NCBI RefSeq assembly: GCF_000718165.1 | Contig: NZ_JOEY01000028.1 | Coordinates: 160,510 to 224,509 of the forward strand | Source of the DNA: Streptomyces fulvoviolaceus | Lineage (GTDB): Bacteria; Actinomycetota; Actinomycetes; Streptomycetales; Streptomycetaceae | Length of the DNA stretch: 64,000 nucleotides | Reading direction: 5' to 3' | Shown here: in pieces, positions 28,416-36,389 of the stretch | Numbering within the stretch: position 1 is the stretch's first letter | Layout: each line of letters opens with the position of its first letter | Translations under genes and position numbers: made by a program | The notes under the pieces: model-generated | What the model saw: the letters and a program-made list of their open reading frames with translations, nothing else | Database searches by the model: none | What the model was told of the DNA's origin: nothing

Positions 28416-29435
28416 TCAAGAGTCCCAGAGCGCCCCCAGCGTCACCAGCTCGCCCTGGTACTCGATCCGGTCGGCCCACTCCGTCGGCCAGGCGTCCGAG
28501 CCCAGGTGGGCACCCGCGAAGGCGCCCGTCAGGCAGGCGATCGAGTCCGAGTCACCGGAGGTGCAGGCGGCGCGGCGCAGTGCCGTGACCGGTTCGTCGA
28601 CGAAGAGCAGGAAGCACAACAGGCCGGTCGCCAGGGCCTCTTCGGCGATCCAGCCCGCGCCGGTGGCCAGGCAGGGGTCGTCCTCCGGCGAGACGGTGCG
28701 CAGGGCGCCCCGGAGGCGGCCGAGTACCTCCAGGCACTCGTCCCAGCCGCGTGCGATGAAGTGCTCGGGGGTCGGGTCCTGGCTGCGGGTCCACAGGTCG
28801 CCGAGCCAGCGGTGGTGGTAGTGGCTGCGGTTCTCGTGGGCGTACCACTGCAGCAGGTCGACGAGTTCGGCCGGATCGGCGCCCTGAGCGAGCAGCCGTA
28901 CGGCGTGTGCGGTGAGGTCGGACGCGGCGAGTGCCGTGGGGTGTCCGTGCGTGAGCGCGGACTGCAACTGGGCGGCGCCCGCGCGCTGTTCGTCGCTCAG
29001 ACCCTGGAGGAGGCCGACGGGCGCGACGCGCATGTTGGCGCCGCAGCCCTTGGATCCGATCTGGCTGGCTTCCTGCCAGGGCAGGTTGGTGCGTTCGAGG
29101 AGCTCGCAGGCAGTGATGCACGTGCGGCCCGGGGCGCGGTTGTTCTCCGGGGAGCGGTTCCAGGCGATGAACTCCCGCCGCACGGGCTCGACCATCTTCT
29201 CCGGCCCGAGCAGCCCCCGGTCCATCGCCGCCCGCAGTCCCCGCCCGAGCGCCAGCGTCATCTGCGTGTCGTCCGTGACGATCGCGGGCGTCGGCAGTCG
29301 CATCTGCCGCCACGGCCCGCACTTGGCAAGGATCGACGCCACGTCGTTGAACTCGGTCGGGAAGCCGAGCGCGTCCCCGAGGGCGAGTCCGGTGAGCGTT
29401 CCGGTGGCGGCACGTTTGGTCAGGGTCGTGGTCAT
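28416..29435 (-). CDS. ADP-ribosylglycohydrolase (DraG/ARH family)
   Basis: 339 residues from ATG 29435, overlapping the Nudix stop (ATGA). The diagnostic di-metal motifs are complete: GDALGFPTEF, TDDTQMTLALGRGL, GSKGCGANMRVAPVGLL and TSGDSDSIACLTGAFAGA. The enzyme removes ADP-ribose from proteins, or hydrolyses related ADP-ribosyl compounds. Position between an NrtR-type regulator and a nucleotidyltransferase suggests an NAD/ADP-ribose-linked modification pathway. Cytoplasmic. Confidence 0.92.
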   Translation of the reverse strand: MTTTLTKRAATGTLTGLALGDALGFPTEFNDVASILAKCGPWRQMRLPTPAIVTDDTQMTLALGRGLRAAMDRGLLGPEKMVEPVRREFIAWNRSPENNRAPGRTCITACELLERTNLPWQEASQIGSKGCGANMRVAPVGLLQGLSDEQRAGAAQLQSALTHGHPTALAASDLTAHAVRLLAQGADPAELVDLLQWYAHENRSHYHHRWLGDLWTRSQDPTPEHFIARGWDECLEVLGRLRGALRTVSPEDDPCLATGAGWIAEEALATGLLCFLLFVDEPVTALRRAACTSGDSDSIACLTGAFAGAHLGSDAWPTEWADRIEYQGELVTLGALWDS

Positions 29436-30154
29436 GCGGGGCGTCCTTCCCGGGGCGCTCGGAGGAGAGGCGGTTGCAGGGCGGTTGCCGGTCCCGCGCG
29501 GTACAGCGCGGCCGGTTTGCCGCGGCCGCCCGTCAACCGCGCGGCCCCGGGGACCTGTTCGACGAAGCCGGGCGTGGCGAGCACCTTGCGCCGGAAGTTG
29601 GGCCGGTCGAGCGCGATGCCCCACACGGTCTCGTAGACCTGCTGCAGCTCGCCGAGGGTGAACTCGGGCGGGCAGAAGGCGGTGGCGAGGCACGTGTACT
29701 CGAGCTTGGCGCCGACGCGTTCATGGGCGTCGGCGATGATCCGGTCATGATCGAAGGCGAGCGGCCCCGCCTTCTCGTACGGCACCCAGCGGGCGTCCGC
29801 CGCGTCGCTGCCGCCGTACGGCTCGGGCGGGTCCGGGAGCAGCGCGGCGAACGCGACCGAGACGACCCGCATCCGGGGGTCGCGGTCGGGCTCGCTGTAG
29901 GTCCGCAGCTGTTCGAGGTGGAGCCCGGAGACGTCCGACAGCCCGGTCTCCTCGGCGAGTTCGCGCCGCGCCGCCGTCTCCGCGGACTCGTCCGGATGCA
30001 CGAAGCCGCCGGGCAGCGCCCAGTGGCCGGCGTACGGCTCCTGCCCGCGCTCGACGAGCAGCACGTGCAGCGCGCCCGCGCTGATGGTGAGGACGGCGAG
30101 ATCGACGGTGACGGCGAAGGGTTCGTGCGCGTACTTGTCGTACTCCACGTGCAC
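29432..30154 (-). CDS. nrtR: NrtR-type Nudix regulator
   Basis: 240 residues from GTG 30154 (GTG 30148 is possible). N-terminal Nudix domain with a complete box GGFVHPDESAETAARRELAE-ETGL, and C-terminal winged-helix domain (TLGELQQVYETVWGIALDRP, NFRRKVLATPGFVEQ) as in NrtR, which senses ADP-ribose/NAD-derived metabolites and represses NAD genes. The intact catalytic box suggests it may also hydrolyse its ligand. Two operator-like dyads lie directly upstream, so autoregulation of the three-gene operon is expected. Confidence 0.85.
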   Translation of the reverse strand: MHVEYDKYAHEPFAVTVDLAVLTISAGALHVLLVERGQEPYAGHWALPGGFVHPDESAETAARRELAEETGLSDVSGLHLEQLRTYSEPDRDPRMRVVSVAFAALLPDPPEPYGGSDAADARWVPYEKAGPLAFDHDRIIADAHERVGAKLEYTCLATAFCPPEFTLGELQQVYETVWGIALDRPNFRRKVLATPGFVEQVPGAARLTGGRGKPAALYRAGPATALQPPLLRAPREGRPA

Positions 30155-30209
30155 CCACCCCCTTTATGGTCACTGTGACTAATAGTCATTACGACTATAA
30201 AGGGGGTGG
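30155..30209. promoter_or_regulatory. double NrtR-type operator, two overlapping inverted sites
   Basis: A 20-bp site at 30165-30184 (plus strand TATGGTCACTGTGACTAATA) and an oppositely oriented one at 30180-30199 (minus strand TATAGTCGTAATGACTATTA) match at 14 of 20 positions and overlap by 5 bp. Inside are perfect dyads GTCAC-T-GTGAC and ATAGTC-N5-GACTAT. The whole is flanked by a perfect 12-bp inverted repeat (CCACCCCCTTTA at 30155-30166 and its complement at 30198-30209). It lies directly upstream of the Nudix regulator start. Confidence 0.65.
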
Positions 30210-30226
30210 GGCACCTCCACAACCCC

Positions 30227-31639
30227 CTAGCCGCGACGCGGTGCGAACGCCGCCACCACCGCGCCCGCCGCCGCGGCCCCCGCCGACACCCAGAGCGCGG
30301 GCGCGCAGCCGTCGAGGAAGGCGGCCGGTGAGCCGTAGCCGCCGTACGTCGTGAACACGGCCGCGGCGACGGCGACCCCGAAGACGCCGCCCAGTTCGCG
30401 CAGCGCGTTGTTGACGCCGGCGGCGACGCCCGCGTCGCCCAGCGGCACGGCCGAGGTCACGGCGTTGGCGACGCTCGGGAAGACCATGGAGATGCCGATG
30501 CCCGCGACGATCAGCGGGAGGACGATCTGCCCGTATCCGACGCCGGGTTCGACCTGCCAGGCCAGCAGTGCGAGGCCGATCCCCTGGAGGAGCAGGCCGA
30601 CCAGCATGAAGGGCCGGGTGCCGAAGCGGTCCGCGAGCGCGCCCGCGACCGGTGCGACCAACAGGGGCATGGCGTTCCACACGAGGATCCGTACGCCCGC
30701 CTCCAGCGGGGAGTAGCCGAGCCCGAACTGGAAGAGCTGCGTGATCATGAACAGTGCGCCGAGCAGCGACGCGAACAGGAGGAAGGCCGCGGCGTTGGCG
30801 GTGGAGAAGGCGCGTCGCCGGAAGTACCCGAGCGGCAGCATCGGATACCGGGCGCCCTTCCGCTCCCACGCCAGGAAGGCCGCCACGAACGCGACTCCGA
30901 CGACGAGAGCGGTCAGCACCTCCGCGCTCCCCCAGCCCGCCTCGGGAGCCCGGACCGGCGCCCAGGCCAGGCCCGTCAGCCCGACGGCCGCCAACACCAG
31001 GCCCACGAGGTCGAGTTGGGGCCGTGTGCCGTAGCTCTCGCGGAGCTTCGTGGCGGCCAGGGGCAGCATCGCGAGCCCGATGGGCACGTTCAGCCAGAAG
31101 ATCCACTGCCAGGACAGCCCCTCGGTGACGGCCCCTCCGAGCACGGGTCCGGCCGCCACACCGAGGCCGGTCACCCCACCCCAGACCCCGATGGCCATGC
31201 CCCGCTTCTCGGCCGGGAAGGCCTCGCTGATCAGGGTGAGGGTGAGCGGCAGGAGTACGGCGGCGCCCGCCCCCTGCACCACGCGCGCGGTGATGAGCTG
31301 GCCCGGGCCGCCCGCGAGGGCCGCCGCGGCCGAGGCCAGGGTGAAGACGGCGAGCCCGACGACGTACATGCGGCGCCGCCCGAACCGGTCGCCGAGCGCG
31401 GCACCGGTCAGGGTCAGGCAGGCGAAGACGAGGTTGTAGGCGTTGATCGTCCATTCCAGCTGGGACAGGCTCGCCCCGAAGTCGGCCCGCAGCGCGGGCA
31501 GCGCGGTCGCGACGACCACGACGTCCAGGGAGCACAGCAGCGCCCCGAGCCCGGCGAGCGCCACGGTCCACGCCCGTCGTGGGGGCGCTTGTTCACCGGG
31601 TGGTTTGCGGACGGGGACACGCAGAGTGGTGTCGGTCAT
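30227..31639 (-). CDS. MFS transporter, DHA2 (14-TM) type, second copy
   Basis: 470 residues from ATG 31639; the Shine-Dalgarno GGAAGG lies inside a hairpin arm. First helix LLCSLDVVVVATALPALRAD (motif D1) and loop motif GAALGDRFGRRR. Fourteen hydrophobic segments are likely. An antiporter for drugs or metabolites of unknown identity. It shares a strand with the ECF sigma and DinB-like genes (52-nt gap), so the sigma factor may control an efflux response. Confidence 0.88.
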   Translation of the reverse strand: MTDTTLRVPVRKPPGEQAPPRRAWTVALAGLGALLCSLDVVVVATALPALRADFGASLSQLEWTINAYNLVFACLTLTGAALGDRFGRRRMYVVGLAVFTLASAAAALAGGPGQLITARVVQGAGAAVLLPLTLTLISEAFPAEKRGMAIGVWGGVTGLGVAAGPVLGGAVTEGLSWQWIFWLNVPIGLAMLPLAATKLRESYGTRPQLDLVGLVLAAVGLTGLAWAPVRAPEAGWGSAEVLTALVVGVAFVAAFLAWERKGARYPMLPLGYFRRRAFSTANAAAFLLFASLLGALFMITQLFQFGLGYSPLEAGVRILVWNAMPLLVAPVAGALADRFGTRPFMLVGLLLQGIGLALLAWQVEPGVGYGQIVLPLIVAGIGISMVFPSVANAVTSAVPLGDAGVAAGVNNALRELGGVFGVAVAAAVFTTYGGYGSPAAFLDGCAPALWVSAGAAAAGAVVAAFAPRRG

Positions 31640-31647
31640 GACGATGC

Positions 31648-31680
31648 CTTCCGTGAGGTCCTTGAGGTCACTCACGGAAG
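31648..31680 (-). promoter_or_regulatory. hairpin covering the MFS ribosome-binding site
   Basis: CTTCCGTGAG and its complement form a perfect 10-bp stem with a 13-nt loop, 9 nt before the MFS start. On the mRNA strand the 3' arm CTCACGGAAG contains the ribosome site, so folding would hide it. It could instead be a protein operator. Confidence 0.5.
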
Positions 31681-31691
31681 GCAGACCGGGC

Positions 31692-32246
31692 TCACCCCGA
31701 AAAGGAATCGCGCCGCCCCAGGAAGCCCAGGAGCCGGGCCTCGGGCCGGGCACAGGGCGACACGGCGACCGGCTCGGCGAACCGCACGCCGCGGTCCTCC
31801 TCCTCGACCACACAGCGCGCGATCGGCAGCAGCTCGGCCGCGAGACCGTCCGGAATGGGCCGCCGCAACCCGCAGGCCCGGGCCACGTCCCACCCGTGTA
31901 CGGCGATCTCGACGGCGCCCACGGCGACCATCACCCGGACATCCAACGGCCGTTCGCCCACCAGCACGTCCTCCGAGCGCCCGGCCGCCCAGGCACCGAG
32001 CACGGCACACGCGCGCGTGCGGAACGCGCACGCGGGATCGGCCCCCGGGTACGTCGGCACCAGCCCGACCCGACCACCCGTCAGCCCCTCGTGCAGGGCG
32101 TCCAGTGAGTCGTCGAGATGCCCGAGCAGCTCCCCCAGGTCCCACTCCACGCACGGCGTGCCGCGCCCGAGGCTCCCGGGCTCCACCCCGGCGACGCTGC
32201 CCAGCGCGTAGGCGAGCGAACGCTCCAACAAGTCCCCGGAGTTCAT
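31692..32246 (-). CDS. TIGR03086-type DinB-like protein (mycothiol-isomerase fold)
   Basis: 184 residues, ATG overlapping the sigma-factor stop (ATGA). The N-terminal helix-bundle domain has CVEWDLGELLGHLDDSLDAL (metal His in the second helix) and VEIAVHGWDVARACG with the other His, as in mycothiol-dependent maleylpyruvate isomerase-like proteins. These often act as thiol-dependent or anti-sigma-like partners. Here, translation coupling to an ECF sigma factor suggests a regulatory or detoxifying partner (inference). Confidence 0.75.
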   Translation of the reverse strand: MNSGDLLERSLAYALGSVAGVEPGSLGRGTPCVEWDLGELLGHLDDSLDALHEGLTGGRVGLVPTYPGADPACAFRTRACAVLGAWAAGRSEDVLVGERPLDVRVMVAVGAVEIAVHGWDVARACGLRRPIPDGLAAELLPIARCVVEEEDRGVRFAEPVAVSPCARPEARLLGFLGRRDSFSG

Positions 32247-33205
32247 GACAGGGCCTCCGGCATCCCGAACCGGCCGAGCAGTTCCACGTCCAGGAACGCC
32301 GTGATGCGGGCGACCGTCCCCGCCTCGACGGTGAGCACCTGCACCAAGTGCGCCCGGAAGACACCGTCCACCCCGCGCACGTACATGACGACGGCCGGCT
32401 GCCCGTTCGCGCGCGTGGGCAGCATCCGGATGCCGCCCTCCTCGTGCACGCGTGCGTGCAGGAACCGCAGCACGTCCTTCTTCCCGCGGAACCACTCCAG
32501 GTGCGGCGGCATCTCCAGCTCGACGCCGTCCTGGAGGAGCGCGAGCAGGGCGTCCATGTCGGCGCGCTCGAAGGCGGCGACATACCGGTCGAGCACCTCC
32601 CTGTCCGCCGCGCCCGACGGTTCGACGACGAGGTCCTCCTCCGGGGCGACCTCGTCGAGCCGGGCACGCGCGCGTTGGAGGCTGCTCTTCACGGCCGCCG
32701 TGGAGGTGCCGAGGAGAGCTGCGACCTCGGGCGCCCGCCAGGCCAGCACGTCCCGCAGGATGAGCACGGCCCGCTGCCGCGCGGGCAGGTGCTGCAGCGC
32801 GGCGACGAGCGCGAGCCGCAGGCTGCCGCGTGCCGCCACGACGGTCGCCGGGTCGACGAGCGCGTCCGGCAGCGGCTGCAGCCACGGAACATCCGTCGCG
32901 GGGGCCCTCAGCGGCTCCTCAGGGGCCTCTGACGGCCCCCCGAGCCCGGAGGGCAGCGGACGCCGCGTCCGGCCCTCCAGCGCCGTCAGACACGTGTTGG
33001 TGGCGATCCGGTGGAGCCAGGTCCGCAGGGACGCCCGGCCCTCGTAGCCGTCGTAGGACCGCCACGCCCGCAGATACGTCTCCTGCACCAGGTCCTCGGC
33101 CTCGTCGACCGAGCCCAGCAGCCGGTAGCAGTGGGCGAGCAGCTCCCGCCGGTACGGGTCGGTCAGCCGTACGAACTCGTCGTGGTCCGTCGTCGTCGCG
33201 GTCAT
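32243..33205 (-). CDS. ECF sigma factor with C-terminal SnoaL-like domain
   Basis: 320 residues from ATG 33205 (GAGGGAG upstream; GTG 33223 less likely). Sigma region 2 (YRRELLAHCYRLLGSVDEAE, DLVQETYLRAWRS, LRTWLHRIATNTCL), region 4 (LPARQRAVLILRDVLAWRAP, VKSSLQRARARLDE), then a SnoaL_2-like domain (about 200-320: LDRYVAAFERADMDALLALL, YVRGVDGVFRAHLVQVLTVE). This fusion class (TIGR02960-like) needs no classical anti-sigma; the extra domain is thought to regulate activity. Confidence 0.87.
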   Translation of the reverse strand: MTATTTDHDEFVRLTDPYRRELLAHCYRLLGSVDEAEDLVQETYLRAWRSYDGYEGRASLRTWLHRIATNTCLTALEGRTRRPLPSGLGGPSEAPEEPLRAPATDVPWLQPLPDALVDPATVVAARGSLRLALVAALQHLPARQRAVLILRDVLAWRAPEVAALLGTSTAAVKSSLQRARARLDEVAPEEDLVVEPSGAADREVLDRYVAAFERADMDALLALLQDGVELEMPPHLEWFRGKKDVLRFLHARVHEEGGIRMLPTRANGQPAVVMYVRGVDGVFRAHLVQVLTVEAGTVARITAFLDVELLGRFGMPEALS

Positions 33206-33253
33206 CCCCGCTCCCTCCGTCACCGATACAGACCGGCGGAAGGACTAAAACGA

Positions 33254-33290
33254 ATCGGCCGGTCCCGGAAGACATCCGGAACCGGCCGAT
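33254..33290 (-). terminator. terminator of the scpA-scpB-rluB unit
   Basis: ATCGGCCGGT...ACCGGCCGAT, a 10-bp stem with a further CCGG/CCGG pairing inside, 30 nt past the rluB stop. It also separates the unit from the ECF sigma gene on the same strand. Confidence 0.75.
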
Positions 33291-33319
33291 ACAAGGCGCT
33301 GCTGAAGATCAAGAGGCTT

Positions 33320-34441
33320 CTAGAGGTCGACTTCCTTCATCAGCATCCCGACCTCGGTGTTGGACAGCCGCCGCAGCCAGCCCGACTTCTGGTCGCCCAG
33401 GGTGATCGGGCCGAAGGCGACCCGCACCAGCTTGTCGACCGGGAAGCCCGCCTCGGCGAGCATCCGGCGCACGATGTGCTTGCGGCCCTCGTGGAGGGTG
33501 ACCTCGACGAGGTAGTTCTTGCCGGTCTGCTCGACGACCCGGAAGTGGTCCGCCTTCGCGTACCCGTCCTCCAGCTGGATGCCGTTCTTGAGCTGCTTGC
33601 CCAGGTCGCGCGGGATCGGGCCCACGATGTGCGCGAGGTAGACCTTCTTCACGCCGTACTTGGGGTGGGTCAGCCGGTGGGCCAGCTCGCCGTGGTTGGT
33701 GAGCAGGATGACGCCCTCGGTCTCGGTGTCGAGCCGGCCCACGTGGAAGAGCCGCGTCTCACGGTTCGTGACGTAGTCGCCGAGGCACTGCCGGCCCTCG
33801 TTGTCCTCCATCGTCGAGACGACACCGGCCGGCTTGTTCAGCGAGAAGAACTGATACGACTGGGTCGCGACGGTCAGACCGTCGACCTTGACCTCGTCGT
33901 GCTCGGGGTCGACCCGCTTGCCCTGCTCCAGGACGATCTCGCCGTTGACCTCGACCCGCGCCTGCTCGATCAGCTCCTCGCAGGCCCGCCGGGAGCCGTA
34001 GCCCGCGCGCGCGAGGATCTTCTGCAGCCGCTCGCCCTCCTGCTCGGCGCCCGGGAAGGTCTTCGGCAGCTTGACGTCCTTCTTGTTCGCGTACCGCTCG
34101 CGGTTGCGCTCCTCGGCCCGCACCTCGTACTCGCGGGAGGTCGCCGGCACCGAACGACCGCGCCCGGTGCCCTGGCCCTGCTTGGGCCCGCCCTTGGCGC
34201 CTCCGCGCGCGGAGGCGCCGCGCCCGGACTTCGGGCCCTCATGGGTGCCGCCCGGCCCTACGTCGTAGCGGCGCTCCTCGGGACGGGGCTTGCCCGGGCG
34301 CTTCGGCCTGTCGTCGCGCCCTGCCCCGCCCTTCGGCTGGGAGCCGCTTCCACCGGACCCGCGGGAGTTGCCGCCTCCACCACTTCCCCGGGGGTTGCCG
34401 CGCCCGTTGTTCCTGCCACTGCCGCTGCCACTGCTTCGCAT
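33320..34441 (-). CDS. rluB: 23S rRNA pseudouridine synthase RluB type, Gly/Arg-rich N-terminus
   Basis: 373 residues from ATG 34441, sharing one base with the scpB stop (TGATG). Residues 1-110 are low-complexity Gly/Arg/Ser/Lys. S4 domain about 137-185 (ERLQKILARAGYGSRRACEE). Catalytic domain with FFSLNKPAGVVSTMEDNEGR, GRLDTETEGVILLTNHGELA (catalytic Asp) and TLHEGRKHIVRRMLAEAGFP. It isomerises a 23S rRNA uridine during ribosome assembly. Last gene of the parA-RHH-scpA-scpB-rluB unit, the order found in mycobacteria. Confidence 0.93.
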   Translation of the reverse strand: MRSSGSGSGRNNGRGNPRGSGGGGNSRGSGGSGSQPKGGAGRDDRPKRPGKPRPEERRYDVGPGGTHEGPKSGRGASARGGAKGGPKQGQGTGRGRSVPATSREYEVRAEERNRERYANKKDVKLPKTFPGAEQEGERLQKILARAGYGSRRACEELIEQARVEVNGEIVLEQGKRVDPEHDEVKVDGLTVATQSYQFFSLNKPAGVVSTMEDNEGRQCLGDYVTNRETRLFHVGRLDTETEGVILLTNHGELAHRLTHPKYGVKKVYLAHIVGPIPRDLGKQLKNGIQLEDGYAKADHFRVVEQTGKNYLVEVTLHEGRKHIVRRMLAEAGFPVDKLVRVAFGPITLGDQKSGWLRRLSNTEVGMLMKEVDL

Positions 34442-35097
34442 CAAAGTTCCGTCGTCGTCGTGTCGTCTGCATCTGCATCCGGTGCGTCCGGATCGAACGA
34501 CGGGACCCCTTCCAGCGTCTCAGCCTCGATCGCCTCCGCCTCCGGGAGGAAGGGGGCGAGCTCCGGGAGCTCGTCCAGGCCGCGCAGGCCCATCCGCTCC
34601 AGGAAGTAGTTCGTCGTCACGTACAGGATCGCACCTGTTTCGGGTTCCGCGCCCGCCTCCTCGACCAGACCCCGCTGCAGAAGGGTGCGCATCACACCGT
34701 CACAGTTCACTCCACGCACCGCCGAGACCCGGCTGCGGCTGACCGGCTGGCGGTACGCGACCACAGCCAGCGTCTCCAGCGCCGCCTGGGTGAGCCGGGC
34801 CTGCTGGCCGTCCAGGACGAAGCGTTCGACGGCCGCCGCGTACTCGGGCCGGGTGTAGAAACGCCAGCCGCCGGCGATCAGCCGCAGCTCGAAGCCGCGG
34901 CCCTGGACCGTGTAGTCGTCGGCCAGCTCCCGCAGGGCGTCCGCGATCTGCCGCCGGGGCCGTTCGAGGATCTTCGCCAGGTGCTCCTCGGTCGCGGGCT
35001 CGTCCACGACCATCAGGACCGCCTCCAGGGCGGGCTTGAGGTCGAGGTCGGCGACGGTGCGCAGCCCGGCCGGAACCTCGGTGGTGTCCTCGCTCAC
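34441..35097 (-). CDS. scpB: segregation and condensation protein B
   Basis: 218 residues, GTG overlapping the scpA stop (GTGA). Two winged-helix domains: KPALEAVLMVVDEPATEEHL and VQGRGFELRLIAGGWRFYTR, then TQAALETLAVVAYRQPVSRS and VRGVNCDGVMRTLLQRGLVE; C-terminal ILYVTTNYFLERMGLRGLDE. A dimer of ScpB binds ScpA to regulate the Smc ring in chromosome organisation. The acidic Asp/Thr-rich tail is unstructured. Confidence 0.95.
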   Translation of the reverse strand: MSEDTTEVPAGLRTVADLDLKPALEAVLMVVDEPATEEHLAKILERPRRQIADALRELADDYTVQGRGFELRLIAGGWRFYTRPEYAAAVERFVLDGQQARLTQAALETLAVVAYRQPVSRSRVSAVRGVNCDGVMRTLLQRGLVEEAGAEPETGAILYVTTNYFLERMGLRGLDELPELAPFLPEAEAIEAETLEGVPSFDPDAPDADADDTTTTEL

Positions 35098-36371
35098 GGC
35101 TTCTTCTCCTCCTTGGGCGCCTCGGGCGGCCGGTCGAACTCGTCCGTGACCGTCGGGGTCTCGTCACCCTCCCCGCCCGTCCACCGCACCATCAGCTCAC
35201 CGAGGGCGATCTCCTGGTCCAGCACCACGGCCTTCTCGCGGTACAGCTCCAGCAGGGCCAGGAATCGCGCTACGACGGTCAGGGTGTCGTCGGTGTCCTC
35301 GACCAGCACGCGGAAGCTGGCCTCGCCGAGTTCCCTGAGCCGTGCGACCACGATCCCGGCCTGCTCCTGGACACTCACCAGCGGCGCGTGGATGTGGTCG
35401 ACGTAGACCTGCGGCTTGGGCTTGGGCTGCATCGCCTTGACGGCGAGCTTCGCGAAGCCCTCGGCGCCGATGCTGATGACGACCTCGGGGAGCAGGTCGG
35501 CATGGTGGGGCTCGAGGCCGACGGTACGGGGGTAGCGGCGGGCCTCCTCGAGGAGGCGGTGGTTGAAGATGTCGGCGATCTGTTTGTACGCGCGGTACTG
35601 CAGCAGCCGCGCGAAGAGCAGGTCACGGGCTTCGAGGAGCGCGAGGTCGGCCTCGTCCTCCACCTCGGCGGCGGGCAGCAGCCGGGCCGCCTTCAGATCC
35701 AGCAGCGTGGCCGCGACGACCAGGAACTCGGTCGTCTCGTCCAGGTCCCAGTCCGGGCCCATCGCCCTGATGTGCGCCATGAACTCGTCGGTCACCTTCG
35801 ACAGCGCGACCTCGGTGACGTCCAGCTTGTGCTTGGAGATCAGCTGGAGGAGAAGGTCGAAGGGGCCCTCGAAGTTGGAGAGACGGACCTTGAAAACACC
35901 GTCGGCGGATTCTTCGGGCCCGGCGGGTTCTGCGAGCTCGGCCGGTCCTCCGGGCTCGATCGGTTCTGCGAGCTCGGCCGGTTCTGCGGGCTCGACCGCT
36001 GCTCCGGGCTCGACCGGTCCTGCGGGCTCGACCGGTCCTACGGGCTCGACCGCTGCTCCGGGCTCGACCGGTCCTGCGGGCTCGGCCAGTTCTGCGGGCT
36101 CGACCGCTGCTCCGGGCTCGGCCAGTTCTGCGAGCTCGACCGGCCCTCCGGGCTCAACCGCCTCTTCGGGCCCGGCAGATGCAGAGTCCGCAGGCGGGGC
36201 TTCGGGCGCCGGCTCCGGTTCAGGGGCGACGGCCTCGGGGACTTCCTCCACCGGCTCCACCGGGGCCGGAGCTTCCGCAGGCGCCGGAATCGTCCCCGGC
36301 CCCCGGCCCAGCGCACGCCGAGGCCCGGCGGAACCGCCGGCGCCGGGGACGGGAGCGTCGTTCGAGGTCAT
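35094..36371 (-). CDS. scpA: segregation and condensation protein A with repeat-rich N-terminus
   Basis: 425 residues, about 160 more than usual. The kleisin core begins near residue 165 (FKVRLSNFEGPFDLLLQLIS, HKLDVTEVALSKVTDEFMAH) and ends with the winged helix (about 350-405: LVEDTDDTLTVVARFLALLE, LYREKAVVLDQE). The N-terminal 30-160 is a run of Glu-Pro-Ala/Gly-Val repeats encoded by an 18-nt tandem array. The core bridges the Smc heads. The repeat region probably is a disordered linker whose length may vary between strains. Confidence 0.93.
   Translation of the reverse strand: MTSNDAPVPGAGGSAGPRRALGRGPGTIPAPAEAPAPVEPVEEVPEAVAPEPEPAPEAPPADSASAGPEEAVEPGGPVELAELAEPGAAVEPAELAEPAGPVEPGAAVEPVGPVEPAGPVEPGAAVEPAEPAELAEPIEPGGPAELAEPAGPEESADGVFKVRLSNFEGPFDLLLQLISKHKLDVTEVALSKVTDEFMAHIRAMGPDWDLDETTEFLVVAATLLDLKAARLLPAAEVEDEADLALLEARDLLFARLLQYRAYKQIADIFNHRLLEEARRYPRTVGLEPHHADLLPEVVISIGAEGFAKLAVKAMQPKPKPQVYVDHIHAPLVSVQEQAGIVVARLRELGEASFRVLVEDTDDTLTVVARFLALLELYREKAVVLDQEIALGELMVRWTGGEGDETPTVTDEFDRPPEAPKEEKKP
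35931..36168. repeat. 18-nt tandem array inside scpA
   Basis: About 13 degenerate copies of GCTCGACCGGTCCTGCGG-like units (plus-strand orientation), each giving six residues such as EPAGPV, EPGAAV or ELAEPA. The repeat length is a multiple of three, so expansion or contraction keeps the frame. Confidence 0.85.
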
Positions 36372-36389
36372 GGCCCCCGCAGGCTACCG

